Position numbers and translations under genes: made by a program. Of a stretch of DNA of 5,353 nt, positions 1-5,226 are shown piece after piece; position 1 is the first letter of the stretch, and the number at the start of each line of letters is the position of its first letter. Origin of the DNA: Candidatus Zixiibacteriota bacterium (lineage in GTDB: Bacteria > Zixibacteria > MSB-5A5 > GN15 > JAAZOE01). Under the pieces are notes generated by a model. The model saw only the letters and a list, made by a program, of their open reading frames with translations. It was not told the DNA's origin and made no database searches. The stretch is taken from contig JAQVRW010000226.1 in the NCBI GenBank assembly GCA_028700875.1, forward strand, positions 1 to 5,353, read 5' to 3'.

Positions 1-1695
1 CTGCGCGATGATATGACGATCTTCTTCGTCGGCCGCCAGATATTCGATCTTGCCCGTGAATTTGCCGTCATGGATCGTCCGGTAGGGCGTTTCGATGAAC
101 CCGTACCGGTTTATCCGGGCATAGGTCGCCAGCGAGGCGATCAAACCGATGTTCGGTCCTTCCGGGGTTTCCACCGGGCAAAGCCGCCCATAGTGGGTGT
201 GATGCACGTCGCGGACCTCGAACCCGGCCCGTTCACGGGTCAGACCGCCGGGCCCCAGGGCCGACAAACGCCGTTTATGGGTCAATTCCGAAAGCGGGTT
301 GGTCTGGTCCATGAACTGCGATAGTTGCGAAGACCCAAAGAACGTTTCGATGACCGAGGAAACGGTTCGGGCATTGATCAGCGCCTGCGGGGTCAGCGGA
401 TCGCTGTCTTTCAGACTCATCCGTTCCCGGATGTTGCGCGCTACGCGCGACAACCCCACCGAGAACAGGTTGGAGAGCAGTTCGCCGACCGTCCGGGCGC
501 GGCGGTTGCCCAGGTGATCGATATCGTCGATAAAACCCCGGCCGTTGCGCAGGTCGATCAGATACTTGATGATACTGGTGAAGTCTTTTTGATGCAGCGT
601 AGTGTGGTCCAGGGGAATATCGAGCGACAGGCGCTGGTTGATCATATACCGGCCGACTTCACCCAAATCATACCGCTTGGCGTTGAAAAACAGTTTCTCC
701 AGAAGCCCTTCGGCCATCTCCAGCGTCGGCGGTTCGCCCGGACGAAGCAGGGCGTAAATCTTGTTTAACGCCTCTTCCCGACTGGAGGTGGGATCTTTCG
801 CCAGGGTATTGAGAATGACGTGCGCCTCGCGATGTTCGTCGCTTTCGACGATCTTGATCTTCTTGCACTTGATTTCGGCGAGCTTGTCCAGGAGCTTGTC
901 GGTGATGATTTCGCCGGCCTTGATGATGATTTCGCCGGTTTCGGTATCCACCACGCCTGCGGCGGCATAGCTGCCAACCACCGTCTCGGCCTTCTTGCCG
1001 GTCAACGCGGCTTCCTTTACTTCATGAAACAGGGCGATGATTTCCTCATTGGTGGAATACCCGATCGCCCGGAGGATGGTGGTAGCGTGCATCTTGCGCC
1101 GGGAATCGATATGGACATGCATGATGTCGTTGACGTCGATCTCGAATTCCACCCAGCTGCCGCGGTAGGGAATAATCCGGGCCGAAAATATCTGCTTTCC
1201 GTTGGGATGGACTCCCTCGTCGAAGAAGACGCCCGGCGAACGGTGCAACTGGGAGACGACCACCCGTTCGGAACCGTTGATGATGAACGTGCCGCGTTCG
1301 GTGATGATGGGCAGTTCCCCCAGATAAACGTCCTGCTCGATAATGTCCTTGACGCGCTTGTCCTTGCCTTCGCCCTCGCGGATGACGAGCCGCAGGGTCG
1401 CTTTCAGCGGGGCGGCGAAGGTCATGTTTCGTTCCTGGCATTCCTCGATCGAATACCGTTTCGTCCCGAGCGAATATTTGACAAATTCCAGCGTGTGGCT
1501 TTCCCGGATGTCGGAGATGGGGAAAATCTCCAAGAAAATCTGCTGCAGCCCGGCCCTCTCCCGTTTGTCCGGCTCGACCGTCGCCTGCAGAAAACTCTCG
1601 TAGGATTTCAGTTGGACATCAAGCAGGTTCGGCAGCCCGATGCCGCTGGGAATACGGCCAAAATCCTTGCGTTCGATAGGCGTTTTCCTGGCCAA
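1..1695 (-). CDS. rpoB: RNA polymerase beta subunit, N-terminal 565 residues (partial at window edge)
   Basis: Beta subunit of the core RNA polymerase, which forms one jaw of the enzyme and much of the catalytic pocket. The frame is open from a TTG at 1695-1693 to base 1 and continues outside the window. An in-frame TAA three codons upstream and a GGGGAGG site at 1711-1705, 9 nt from TTG, fix this start; the first in-frame ATG is codon 91, after conserved N-terminal sequence (residues 10-25 include DFGRIPSGIGLPNLLD). Visible landmarks are GTFIINGSERVVVSQLHRSPG-type sequence at about 135-155, the rifampicin pocket at about 456-482, and CPVETPEGPNIGL at 506-518. Residues equivalent to E. coli D516, H526 and S531 are D463, H473 and S478, all the usual drug-sensitive types. 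The gene follows rplL after a 256-nt structured gap. rpoC is expected downstream but not seen. Identity is certain. Confidence 0.98.
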   Translation of the reverse strand, partial: MARKTPIERKDFGRIPSGIGLPNLLDVQLKSYESFLQATVEPDKRERAGLQQIFLEIFPISDIRESHTLEFVKYSLGTKRYSIEECQERNMTFAAPLKATLRLVIREGEGKDKRVKDIIEQDVYLGELPIITERGTFIINGSERVVVSQLHRSPGVFFDEGVHPNGKQIFSARIIPYRGSWVEFEIDVNDIMHVHIDSRRKMHATTILRAIGYSTNEEIIALFHEVKEAALTGKKAETVVGSYAAAGVVDTETGEIIIKAGEIITDKLLDKLAEIKCKKIKIVESDEHREAHVILNTLAKDPTSSREEALNKIYALLRPGEPPTLEMAEGLLEKLFFNAKRYDLGEVGRYMINQRLSLDIPLDHTTLHQKDFTSIIKYLIDLRNGRGFIDDIDHLGNRRARTVGELLSNLFSVGLSRVARNIRERMSLKDSDPLTPQALINARTVSSVIETFFGSSQLSQFMDQTNPLSELTHKRRLSALGPGGLTRERAGFEVRDVHHTHYGRLCPVETPEGPNIGLIASLATYARINRYGFIETPYRTIHDGKFTGKIEYLAADEEDRHIIAQ

Positions 1696-1704
1696 TGTGG
1701 ATTA

Positions 1705-1711
1705 CCTCCCC
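1705..1711 (-). promoter_or_regulatory. rpoB ribosome binding site
   Basis: The transcript reads GGGGAGG followed by 9 nt and then the TTG start of rpoB. This strong Shine-Dalgarno match, with an in-frame stop between it and the start, decides the unusual TTG initiation codon. Confidence 0.85.
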
Positions 1712-1718
1712 GGGTTAG

Positions 1719-1775
1719 AAAAATAACAAAAAGACCACCCCCGCATCGCGGGAGCACCCGCGCGCCATAGGTGGT
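1719..1775 (-). terminator. Terminator-like hairpin with U-tract in the rpoB leader (putative attenuator)
   Basis: In the transcript an outer stem ACCACC (1775-1770) pairs with GGTGGT (1739-1734). It encloses an inner hairpin CGCGGG-TGCT-CCCGCG (1762-1747). The outer stem is followed directly by CTTTTTGTTATTTTT (1733-1719). This is the form of an intrinsic terminator, placed 8 nt before the GGGGAGG site of rpoB and inside the ribosomal protein to polymerase transcription unit. The middle CCCGC (1752-1748) could pair instead with the downstream GCGGG (1744-1740), so two mutually exclusive folds are possible. In E. coli a partial terminator lies between rplL and rpoB; a similar role here is inferred from position and shape. 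Internal loops in the outer stem and the interrupted U-tract suggest partial rather than complete termination. Confidence 0.6.
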
Positions 1776-1833
1776 TCATACTCGTTTTCATGCAATACCT
1801 GAAAGTCAACGTTATGCTACTCTGTCTTTCTTT

Positions 1834-1847
1834 AGACTCGAGAGTCT
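1834..1847 (-). other. Small inverted repeat in the rplL-rpoB gap
   Basis: AGACT-CTCG-AGTCT is a 5-bp stem with a 4-nt loop near the middle of the 256-nt gap. It has no U-tract. It may be a minor stem in a structured leader or a processing site, or it may be chance. Apart from this and the two flanking hairpins, I see no gene, convincing promoter or RNA family in 1696-1951. Confidence 0.25.
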
Positions 1848-1922
1848 TTTGGGAACCTCAGGTATCCGTCACACAACAGCCGAAAGATCGAACTCCCCCT
1901 GTATGGAAAGTGGAAGCCGATA

Positions 1923-1946
1923 TCCCGCCCGCGCAAGCGGGCGGGA
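1923..1946 (-). repeat. Perfect GC-rich hairpin just after rplL
   Basis: A 9-bp perfect stem CCCGCCCGC / GCGGGCGGG around a TTGC loop, extended by one A-T pair to 10 bp, starts 5 nt after the rplL stop codon. No run of U follows, so it is not a classical intrinsic terminator. It could protect the 3' end of rplL mRNA from exonucleases, act as a processing or partial attenuation site, or be one copy of a dispersed REP-like palindrome. The window contains only this copy, so the repeat status is untested. Confidence 0.55.
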
Positions 1947-1951
1947 GACCC

Positions 1952-2338
1952 TTACTTGATGTCCACCTGGGCGCCGGCTTCCTGAAGTTTGCCCCGAATG
2001 GCTTCCGCTTCATCCTTGGAAACGCCTTCCTTGACCATACTCGGAGCGCTGTCAACCAGTTCCTTGGCTTCTTTCAGTCCGAGGCTGGTGATTTCTCTGA
2101 CCACCTTGATAACCTGGATCTTCTTGTCCCCGGAGGAGATCAACTGCACGCCGAATTCCGTCTGTTCCTCGACCGCTGCGGCTTCGCCGCCCGCGGGCGC
2201 GGCCATCATAGCCACCGGCGCGGCAGCCGTGACACCAAACTTATCTTGCAGAGCCTTGGACAGATCGGCCAGTTCCAGCACCGTCAGCTTCTCTATCTTC
2301 TCGACAAGCTCCTCAATGGTTTTGTTCTGCTCAGACAC
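1952..2338 (-). CDS. rplL: 50S ribosomal protein L7/L12
   Basis: Stalk protein present as dimers bound to the L10 tail; it recruits and stimulates the translational GTPases EF-Tu, EF-G and IF2. The product is 128 aa, slightly longer than the E. coli protein. Residues 1-35 form the helical dimerisation domain that binds L10. Residues 36-58 are an Ala/Gly/Pro-rich flexible hinge. Residues 59-128 are the factor-binding C-terminal domain, with TEFGVQL, the conserved GLKEAKELV (87-95) and KEGVSKDEAEAI (103-114). The start is GTG (2338-2336), preceded by AAAGGG at 2351-2346 with 7 nt spacing. It lies 131 nt downstream of rplJ, in a gap with predicted hairpins, and ends with TAA five bases before a strong hairpin. 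Confidence 0.97.
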   Translation of the reverse strand: MSEQNKTIEELVEKIEKLTVLELADLSKALQDKFGVTAAAPVAMMAAPAGGEAAAVEEQTEFGVQLISSGDKKIQVIKVVREITSLGLKEAKELVDSAPSMVKEGVSKDEAEAIRGKLQEAGAQVDIK

Positions 2339-2385
2339 AGCTAAACCCTTTCGCTAAAACAGTTACAATGTTATTTGGTTCCCGC

Positions 2386-2416
2386 GCCGGCAACGCCTGG
2401 CGTCGAGGCCGTCGGC
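2386..2416 (-). promoter_or_regulatory. Predicted stem-loop upstream of rplL
   Basis: In the transcript GCCG (2416-2413) pairs with CGGC (2389-2386), AC pairs with GT, and GCCT (2409-2406) pairs with AGGC (2398-2395), giving about 10 bp with small bulges and a 7-nt loop. It lies about 50 nt before the rplL start. There is no U-tract, so a terminator is unlikely. It may shape translation or processing of the rplL message; this is inferred from hand folding only. Confidence 0.35.
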
Positions 2417-2420
2417 AAAT

Positions 2421-2443
2421 GACCCGTCTTTACAGACCCGGTC
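2421..2443 (-). promoter_or_regulatory. Predicted stem-loop with GUAA tetraloop in the rplJ-rplL gap
   Basis: The transcript GACC-GG-GTCT-GTAA-AGAC-G-GGTC folds as two 4-bp stems separated by a small internal loop and capped by a GNRA-type tetraloop (GUAA). It starts 26 nt after the rplJ stop and is followed 4 nt later by the second stem-loop. Two adjacent stems in a 131-nt gap suggest a structured RNA between rplJ and rplL. No known family is recognised. Confidence 0.35.
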
Positions 2444-2469
2444 GCCTCCGATGGGCGTATTCGTTGGTC

Positions 2470-2997
2470 TCATTCTCCCTTTTTGGCCGCCATCGCATCG
2501 ATGGTCCCGATCAACTCTCGAACAATACTATCGAGGGTGCCGATCAGTCCGGCGATCGGCGCCTGCACCGCCGCTACCAACTGCGACAGCAGTATCTCGC
2601 GCGGCGGCATCTTGGCGATCCGTTCGGCATTGGCTCCGGCAAAGGGTTGGCGATCGATATAAAACGCCCGTATTTCCGGCTTACTTTTTTCCTTATTTTC
2701 CTTATAGGCATCGAAAAGAATCTTGGCCGGCACGTTCGGCTCGGTGGCCGAAAACGCCACCGCGACCGGTCCGGTCAAATATTTCTCCAGGTCGGCATAC
2801 CCCGCCTCCCGGGCCGCTATCCGCAGGAGCGTGTTCTTGGCGACGATATAGGAAACGCCGTTCTCGCGGAGATTCTTGCGCAACTTGGTAATCTGTTCGA
2901 CGTTCAATCCGGCATAGTCGGTGATGAATATGTTGCGGGCCGAGGAGAAGCGCTCCTTCAAGCCGGCAACTGCATCTATCTTGGCTTGCGTAGGCAT
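2470..2997 (-). CDS. rplJ: 50S ribosomal protein L10
   Basis: L10 anchors the L7/L12 dimers to the 23S rRNA stalk base next to L11. The product is 175 aa, a usual length for the family. The N-terminal rRNA-binding domain (about 1-135) shows the typical pattern: the FITDYAGLNVEQITKLRKNLRE segment (residues 24-45, given here by its conserved core), then VAKNTLLRIA at 52-61 and LTGPVAVAF at 74-82. The C-terminal helical tail (about 140-175) carries the L7/L12 binding region. The start ATG has AAGGAG at 3011-3006, 8 nt upstream, and that site overlaps the rplA stop codon. Only 12 nt separate the two genes, so coupled translation is likely and there is no room for the leader that L10 binds in E. 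coli. Confidence 0.97.
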   Translation of the reverse strand: MPTQAKIDAVAGLKERFSSARNIFITDYAGLNVEQITKLRKNLRENGVSYIVAKNTLLRIAAREAGYADLEKYLTGPVAVAFSATEPNVPAKILFDAYKENKEKSKPEIRAFYIDRQPFAGANAERIAKMPPREILLSQLVAAVQAPIAGLIGTLDSIVRELIGTIDAMAAKKGE

Positions 2998-3005
2998 GGC
3001 ATCAT

Positions 3006-3011
3006 CTCCTT
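3006..3011 (-). promoter_or_regulatory. rplJ ribosome binding site overlapping the rplA stop
   Basis: The transcript TAAGGAG contains both the rplA stop (TAA, 3012-3010) and the AAGGAG site for rplJ. Ribosomes ending on rplA would sit on this site, which points to translational coupling. Confidence 0.8.
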
Positions 3012-3714
3012 ATTTCTTATATCCCAGCAGAATGGCGTTAAAATCAAGTTTCAATCCGACACCCATGGTGGAACTGATCGCGGCGCTCTTGACGTATTGT
3101 CCTTTCACCGAGGCCGGTCTGGACCGTATGACCGCGTCAAGGAAGGCCATCGCGTTTTCCAGCAGATGGGGTTCCTCAAACGACACTTTGCCGATCGCTA
3201 CGGACAAGCCGCCCTGACGATCGACCCGGTATTCGATCTTGCCTGCCTTCAATTCCTTGACCGTCTTGGCGACGTCCATGGTCACGGTGCCCGACTTGGG
3301 GTTGGGCATAAGGCCGCGCGGCCCCAGGACCTTGCCCAGACGACCGACTTTGCCCATCATATCGGGCGTGGCCACGACGACGTCGAAATCCAGCCACCCC
3401 TCCTGAATCTTCTGAACCTCATCGTCGGCGCCGACGAAATCCGCCCCGGCCTCCGTCGCCTCCCGAGCCTTGTCGCCCTGGGCGAAGACCATGATCCGAA
3501 TCGATTTGCCGGTGCCGTGCGGAAGGGCGACCGTGCCGCGCACGATTTGATCGGCGTGACGGGGATCGACTCCCAATTGCAGATTGATGTCGACCGATTC
3601 ATCGAACTTGACGAAATGGTTTTCCTTGATAAACCGGATCGATTCATCGAGGGGGTACAGTTTGAGATGGTCGACTTTCTCTCTGACCTTGCGGTAACCT
3701 TTGGAACGTTTCAC
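3010..3714 (-). CDS. rplA: 50S ribosomal protein L1
   Basis: L1 forms the mobile stalk at the ribosomal E site and helps eject deacylated tRNA; in many bacteria it also represses its own operon by binding mRNA. I place the start at GTG 3714-3712, giving 234 aa that begins MKRSKGYRK. This matches the E. coli length, and AGGGAG at 3730-3725 sits 10 nt upstream. A longer version from TTG 3738 would put this ribosome binding site inside the gene and add eight non-conserved residues. The family signature is at about 115-145: VATPDMMGKVGRLGKVLGPR followed by GLMPNPKSGTVT. Other conserved parts are VRGTVALPHGTGK (58-70) and the C-terminal SSTMGVGLKLD (214-224). It follows rplK after 58 nt, its usual partner. 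Confidence 0.97.
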   Translation of the reverse strand: MKRSKGYRKVREKVDHLKLYPLDESIRFIKENHFVKFDESVDINLQLGVDPRHADQIVRGTVALPHGTGKSIRIMVFAQGDKAREATEAGADFVGADDEVQKIQEGWLDFDVVVATPDMMGKVGRLGKVLGPRGLMPNPKSGTVTMDVAKTVKELKAGKIEYRVDRQGGLSVAIGKVSFEEPHLLENAMAFLDAVIRSRPASVKGQYVKSAAISSTMGVGLKLDFNAILLGYKK

Positions 3715-3772
3715 TTTTTCTATTCTCCCTAGACACAAACATGAATAGGTACGAGCGAATATCTATCTATGG

Positions 3773-4195
3773 CTATGCGATCGTGACGCCCATCGAACGA
3801 CAGGTTCCTTCCAGGAGACGGATGGCCGACTCCAGGCTGGCCGCGTTCAGATCGGGCATTTTCAGTTTCGCGATTTCTTCCAGTTGCGCCCTGGTAATCG
3901 TGCCCACCTTGGTACGGTTCGGTTCCCCGGAACCCTTGCCCAAACCCAGCGCCTTCTTTATCAGCACCGCCGCCGGCGGCGTCTTGGTGATGAAGGTGAA
4001 CGATTTGTCGGTGTACACGGTGATGACCACCGGGATAATCAGGCCGGCGTCCTTCTGCGTGCGGACGTTGAACGTCTTGCAAAACTCCATGATATTGACG
4101 CCGTGCTGACCCAACGCCGGTCCGACCGGCGGAGCCGGGTTGGCGTTGCCGGCCGGAATCTGAAGCTTTATGTATGTCTGCACCTTTTTCGCCAC
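3773..4195 (-). CDS. rplK: 50S ribosomal protein L11
   Basis: L11 binds the GTPase-associated centre of 23S rRNA at the base of the L7/L12 stalk and takes part in factor-dependent GTP hydrolysis and RelA activation. The start GTG at 4195-4193 gives 140 aa beginning MAKKVQTYIK, close to the E. coli length; GGGAG at 4206-4202 lies 6 nt upstream. Extending the frame to 4252 would run into nusG and add an unconserved tail. The N-terminal domain holds the proline-rich NPAPPVGPALGQHGVNIM (19-36), the thiostrepton-contact region; the C-terminal rRNA-binding domain holds GSGEPNRTKVGTIT (88-101) and ends in GTCRSMGV (130-137). The gene starts 16 nt after nusG, so no separate L1-binding leader fits there. 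Confidence 0.97.
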   Translation of the reverse strand: MAKKVQTYIKLQIPAGNANPAPPVGPALGQHGVNIMEFCKTFNVRTQKDAGLIIPVVITVYTDKSFTFITKTPPAAVLIKKALGLGKGSGEPNRTKVGTITRAQLEEIAKLKMPDLNAASLESAIRLLEGTCRSMGVTIA

Positions 4196-4211
4196 AGCAT
4201 GCTCCCTTCCG

Positions 4212-4754
4212 CTAACTCTTTTGCTTAACCAGCTCGACCTGCAGGAAATCAAGCTCCACCGGGGTCGGCCGTCCGAATATGGACACCATCACCTTGACCT
4301 TTTTCCGCTCCATGTTCACTTCCGATACGAATCCGGAGAAGTCCGAGAACGGCCCGTCGATCACTTTCACCTGGTCGCCGGCCATGAACGGCACCTCCGT
4401 CAGTTCCGCCTCGCGGGTCTGGTCCACCTGGCCCATGATCCGGTCAACTTCGTCCTGACGCAACGGCTGCGGTTTGCCTTTGGCGCCGACAAAATTGGTG
4501 ATGCCGGGCGTGTTGATGACCAGGTTCTGGGTCACCTTGTCCAGATCGATCTGCACCAGAATATAGCTGGGCAGAAACTTCTTGGTGCTGACCGCCCGTT
4601 TGCCGTTCTTCATCTCGGTCACCTGTTCGGTCGGAATCAAAACCTGGCCGAACTTCTCCGCCAGCCCGGCCTCGGCAAAGGCCGATTCCAGATACCGCTT
4701 GGCCTTCTGTTCATGGCCCGAATAGGTGTGCACTGCGTACCAGTGAAGCGCCAT
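4212..4754 (-). CDS. nusG: Transcription termination/antitermination factor NusG
   Basis: NusG binds the clamp of RNA polymerase through its N-terminal domain and contacts Rho or ribosomal protein S10 through its C-terminal KOW domain, linking elongation with termination and translation. The product is 180 aa, the normal length without extra domains. The NGN domain covers about 1-115 and shows WYAVHTYSGHEQKAKRYLE (5-23), LIPTEQV (39-45), KFLPSYILVQ (59-68) and NTPGITNFVG (81-90). The KOW domain (about 124-178) shows FMAGDQVKVIDGPFSDFSGF (123-142) and VSIFGRPTPVEL (157-168). Start ATG at 4754 follows secE after 21 nt; a GAGGGG stretch lies about 11 nt upstream. The secE-nusG pair is near universal in bacteria. 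Confidence 0.98.
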   Translation of the reverse strand: MALHWYAVHTYSGHEQKAKRYLESAFAEAGLAEKFGQVLIPTEQVTEMKNGKRAVSTKKFLPSYILVQIDLDKVTQNLVINTPGITNFVGAKGKPQPLRQDEVDRIMGQVDQTREAELTEVPFMAGDQVKVIDGPFSDFSGFVSEVNMERKKVKVMVSIFGRPTPVELDFLQVELVKQKS

Positions 4755-4775
4755 TGCTTTCTTAACCCCTCACCC

Positions 4776-4955
4776 CTAAAAGATCGCCTTGATCCCCTGG
4801 TTGAGCACAAAGTCGACGATGCCGATGAAAACCGACAGGATGATCGAAACGATGATCGTCACCATCGTGGAACCGACAATCTCGCCGCGAGTCGGCCAGG
4901 TGACTTTCGTCAACTCCGTCCGGACTTCCTTCAAAAACGAAATAATCTTTTGCAC
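4776..4955 (-). CDS. secE: Preprotein translocase subunit SecE (short, single-helix type)
   Basis: SecE braces the SecY channel of the inner-membrane SecYEG translocon. This small frame gives 59 aa from GTG 4955-4953 to TAG. An in-frame TGA four codons upstream excludes any earlier start, and GAAGGT at 4966-4961 lies 5 nt before the GTG. The cytoplasmic amphipathic helix with the family signature ELTKVTWPT is at 14-22. One hydrophobic membrane segment runs from about 27 to 51 (TMVTIIVSIILSVFIGIV). This is the single-span form found in most bacteria, lacking the two extra N-terminal helices of the E. coli protein. It begins 17 nt after the 3' end of tRNA-Trp and is followed by nusG after 21 nt. 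Confidence 0.95.
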   Translation of the reverse strand: MQKIISFLKEVRTELTKVTWPTRGEIVGSTMVTIIVSIILSVFIGIVDFVLNQGIKAIF

Positions 4956-4972
4956 AAACGACCTTCACTTTG

Positions 4973-5045
4973 CAGGCCAGGAGGGACTTGAACCCCCAAC
5001 CGCCGGTTTTGGAGACCGGAACTCTACCAGTTGAGCTACTGGCCT
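4973..5045 (-). tRNA. tRNA-Trp (anticodon CCA)
   Basis: A complete 73-nt cloverleaf can be drawn. The acceptor stem is AGGCCAG (5045-5039) with CTGGCCT (4980-4974), followed by discriminator G at 4973. The D stem is GCTC/GAGT, and the anticodon stem is CCGGT/ACCGG around the loop CTCCAAA, giving anticodon CCA. The variable loop is 5 nt, and the T stem is GGGGG/CCCTC around TTCAAGT, with one G-U pair. The 3' CCA is not encoded (the DNA continues GCA), so it must be added enzymatically. The gene sits between rpmG (6 nt away) and secE (17 nt away), inside the mRNA operon, so RNase P and 3' processing would cut the transcript here. A tRNA-Trp before secE is a common bacterial arrangement. Confidence 0.97.
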
Positions 5046-5051
5046 ATATGC

Positions 5052-5204
5052 TTAACGAGTCTCCTTGTGCAGCGTATGTTTGCTGCAATACCTACAATAC
5101 TTTTTATATTCCACCCGGTCCGGATGGATCTTTTTGTTCTTGGTCATCGTGTAGTTGCGCCGTTTGCAATCCGCGCACGCCAGTATGATTATTTCCCGAG
5201 GCAT
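5052..5204 (-). CDS. rpmG: 50S ribosomal protein L33, zinc-ribbon type
   Basis: Small protein of the large ribosomal subunit near the E site. The frame gives 50 aa from ATG 5204-5202 to TAA. It begins MPREIIILAC and holds the family core CKRRNYTMTKNKK (13-25) and the end KHTLHKETR (42-50). Four cysteines form two CxxC pairs, C10/C13 and C37/C40, so this is the zinc-binding (C+) paralogue type rather than the cysteine-free form that some bacteria use when zinc is scarce. An AAGGATGGGATGG stretch precedes the start. The gene lies 22 nt after tuf and 6 nt before tRNA-Trp, the usual position for rpmG in many bacteria. Confidence 0.96.
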   Translation of the reverse strand: MPREIIILACADCKRRNYTMTKNKKIHPDRVEYKKYCRYCSKHTLHKETR

Positions 5205-5226
5205 ATCACCATCCCATCCTTACCGA

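Noticed and set aside
820..1770. 316-codon open frame on the plus strand
   Set aside because: Antisense to rpoB, rich in Asp/Leu/Phe/Gly as expected of a mirrored frame, and with no family resemblance.
1781..1809. Possible rpoB promoter with -35-like TTGACT at 1809-1804
   Set aside because: The hexamer is good, but at 16-18 nt spacing the expected -10 position reads about AACGAG, with no TATAAT-like match.
1923..1946. Hairpin after rplL as an intrinsic terminator
   Set aside because: The stem is strong but ATATCGGC follows instead of a U-run, so I list it as a repeat or processing hairpin.
2368..3732. 454-codon open frame on the plus strand
   Set aside because: It lies antisense to rplJ and rplA, whose protein products are unmistakable. 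Its translation has no recognisable family and it is a by-product of GC-rich codon use on the other strand.
3715..3738. Longer rplA start at TTG 3738
   Set aside because: It would include the AGGGAG ribosome binding site within the coding region and add eight residues not seen in L1; GTG 3714 gives the family length.
3715..3772. Regulatory RNA in the rplK-rplA gap
   Set aside because: There is a short ATAGATAGATA repeat and weak complementarity to CTAT further down, but no stable stem that I could draw.
4196..4252. Longer rplK start at 4252
   Set aside because: It would overlap the end of nusG and add 19 unconserved residues; GTG 4195 has a good ribosome binding site and gives the typical L11 N-terminus.
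4170..4991. 273-codon open frame on the plus strand
   Set aside because: Antisense to nusG, secE and part of the tRNA; all three are well supported on the minus strand.
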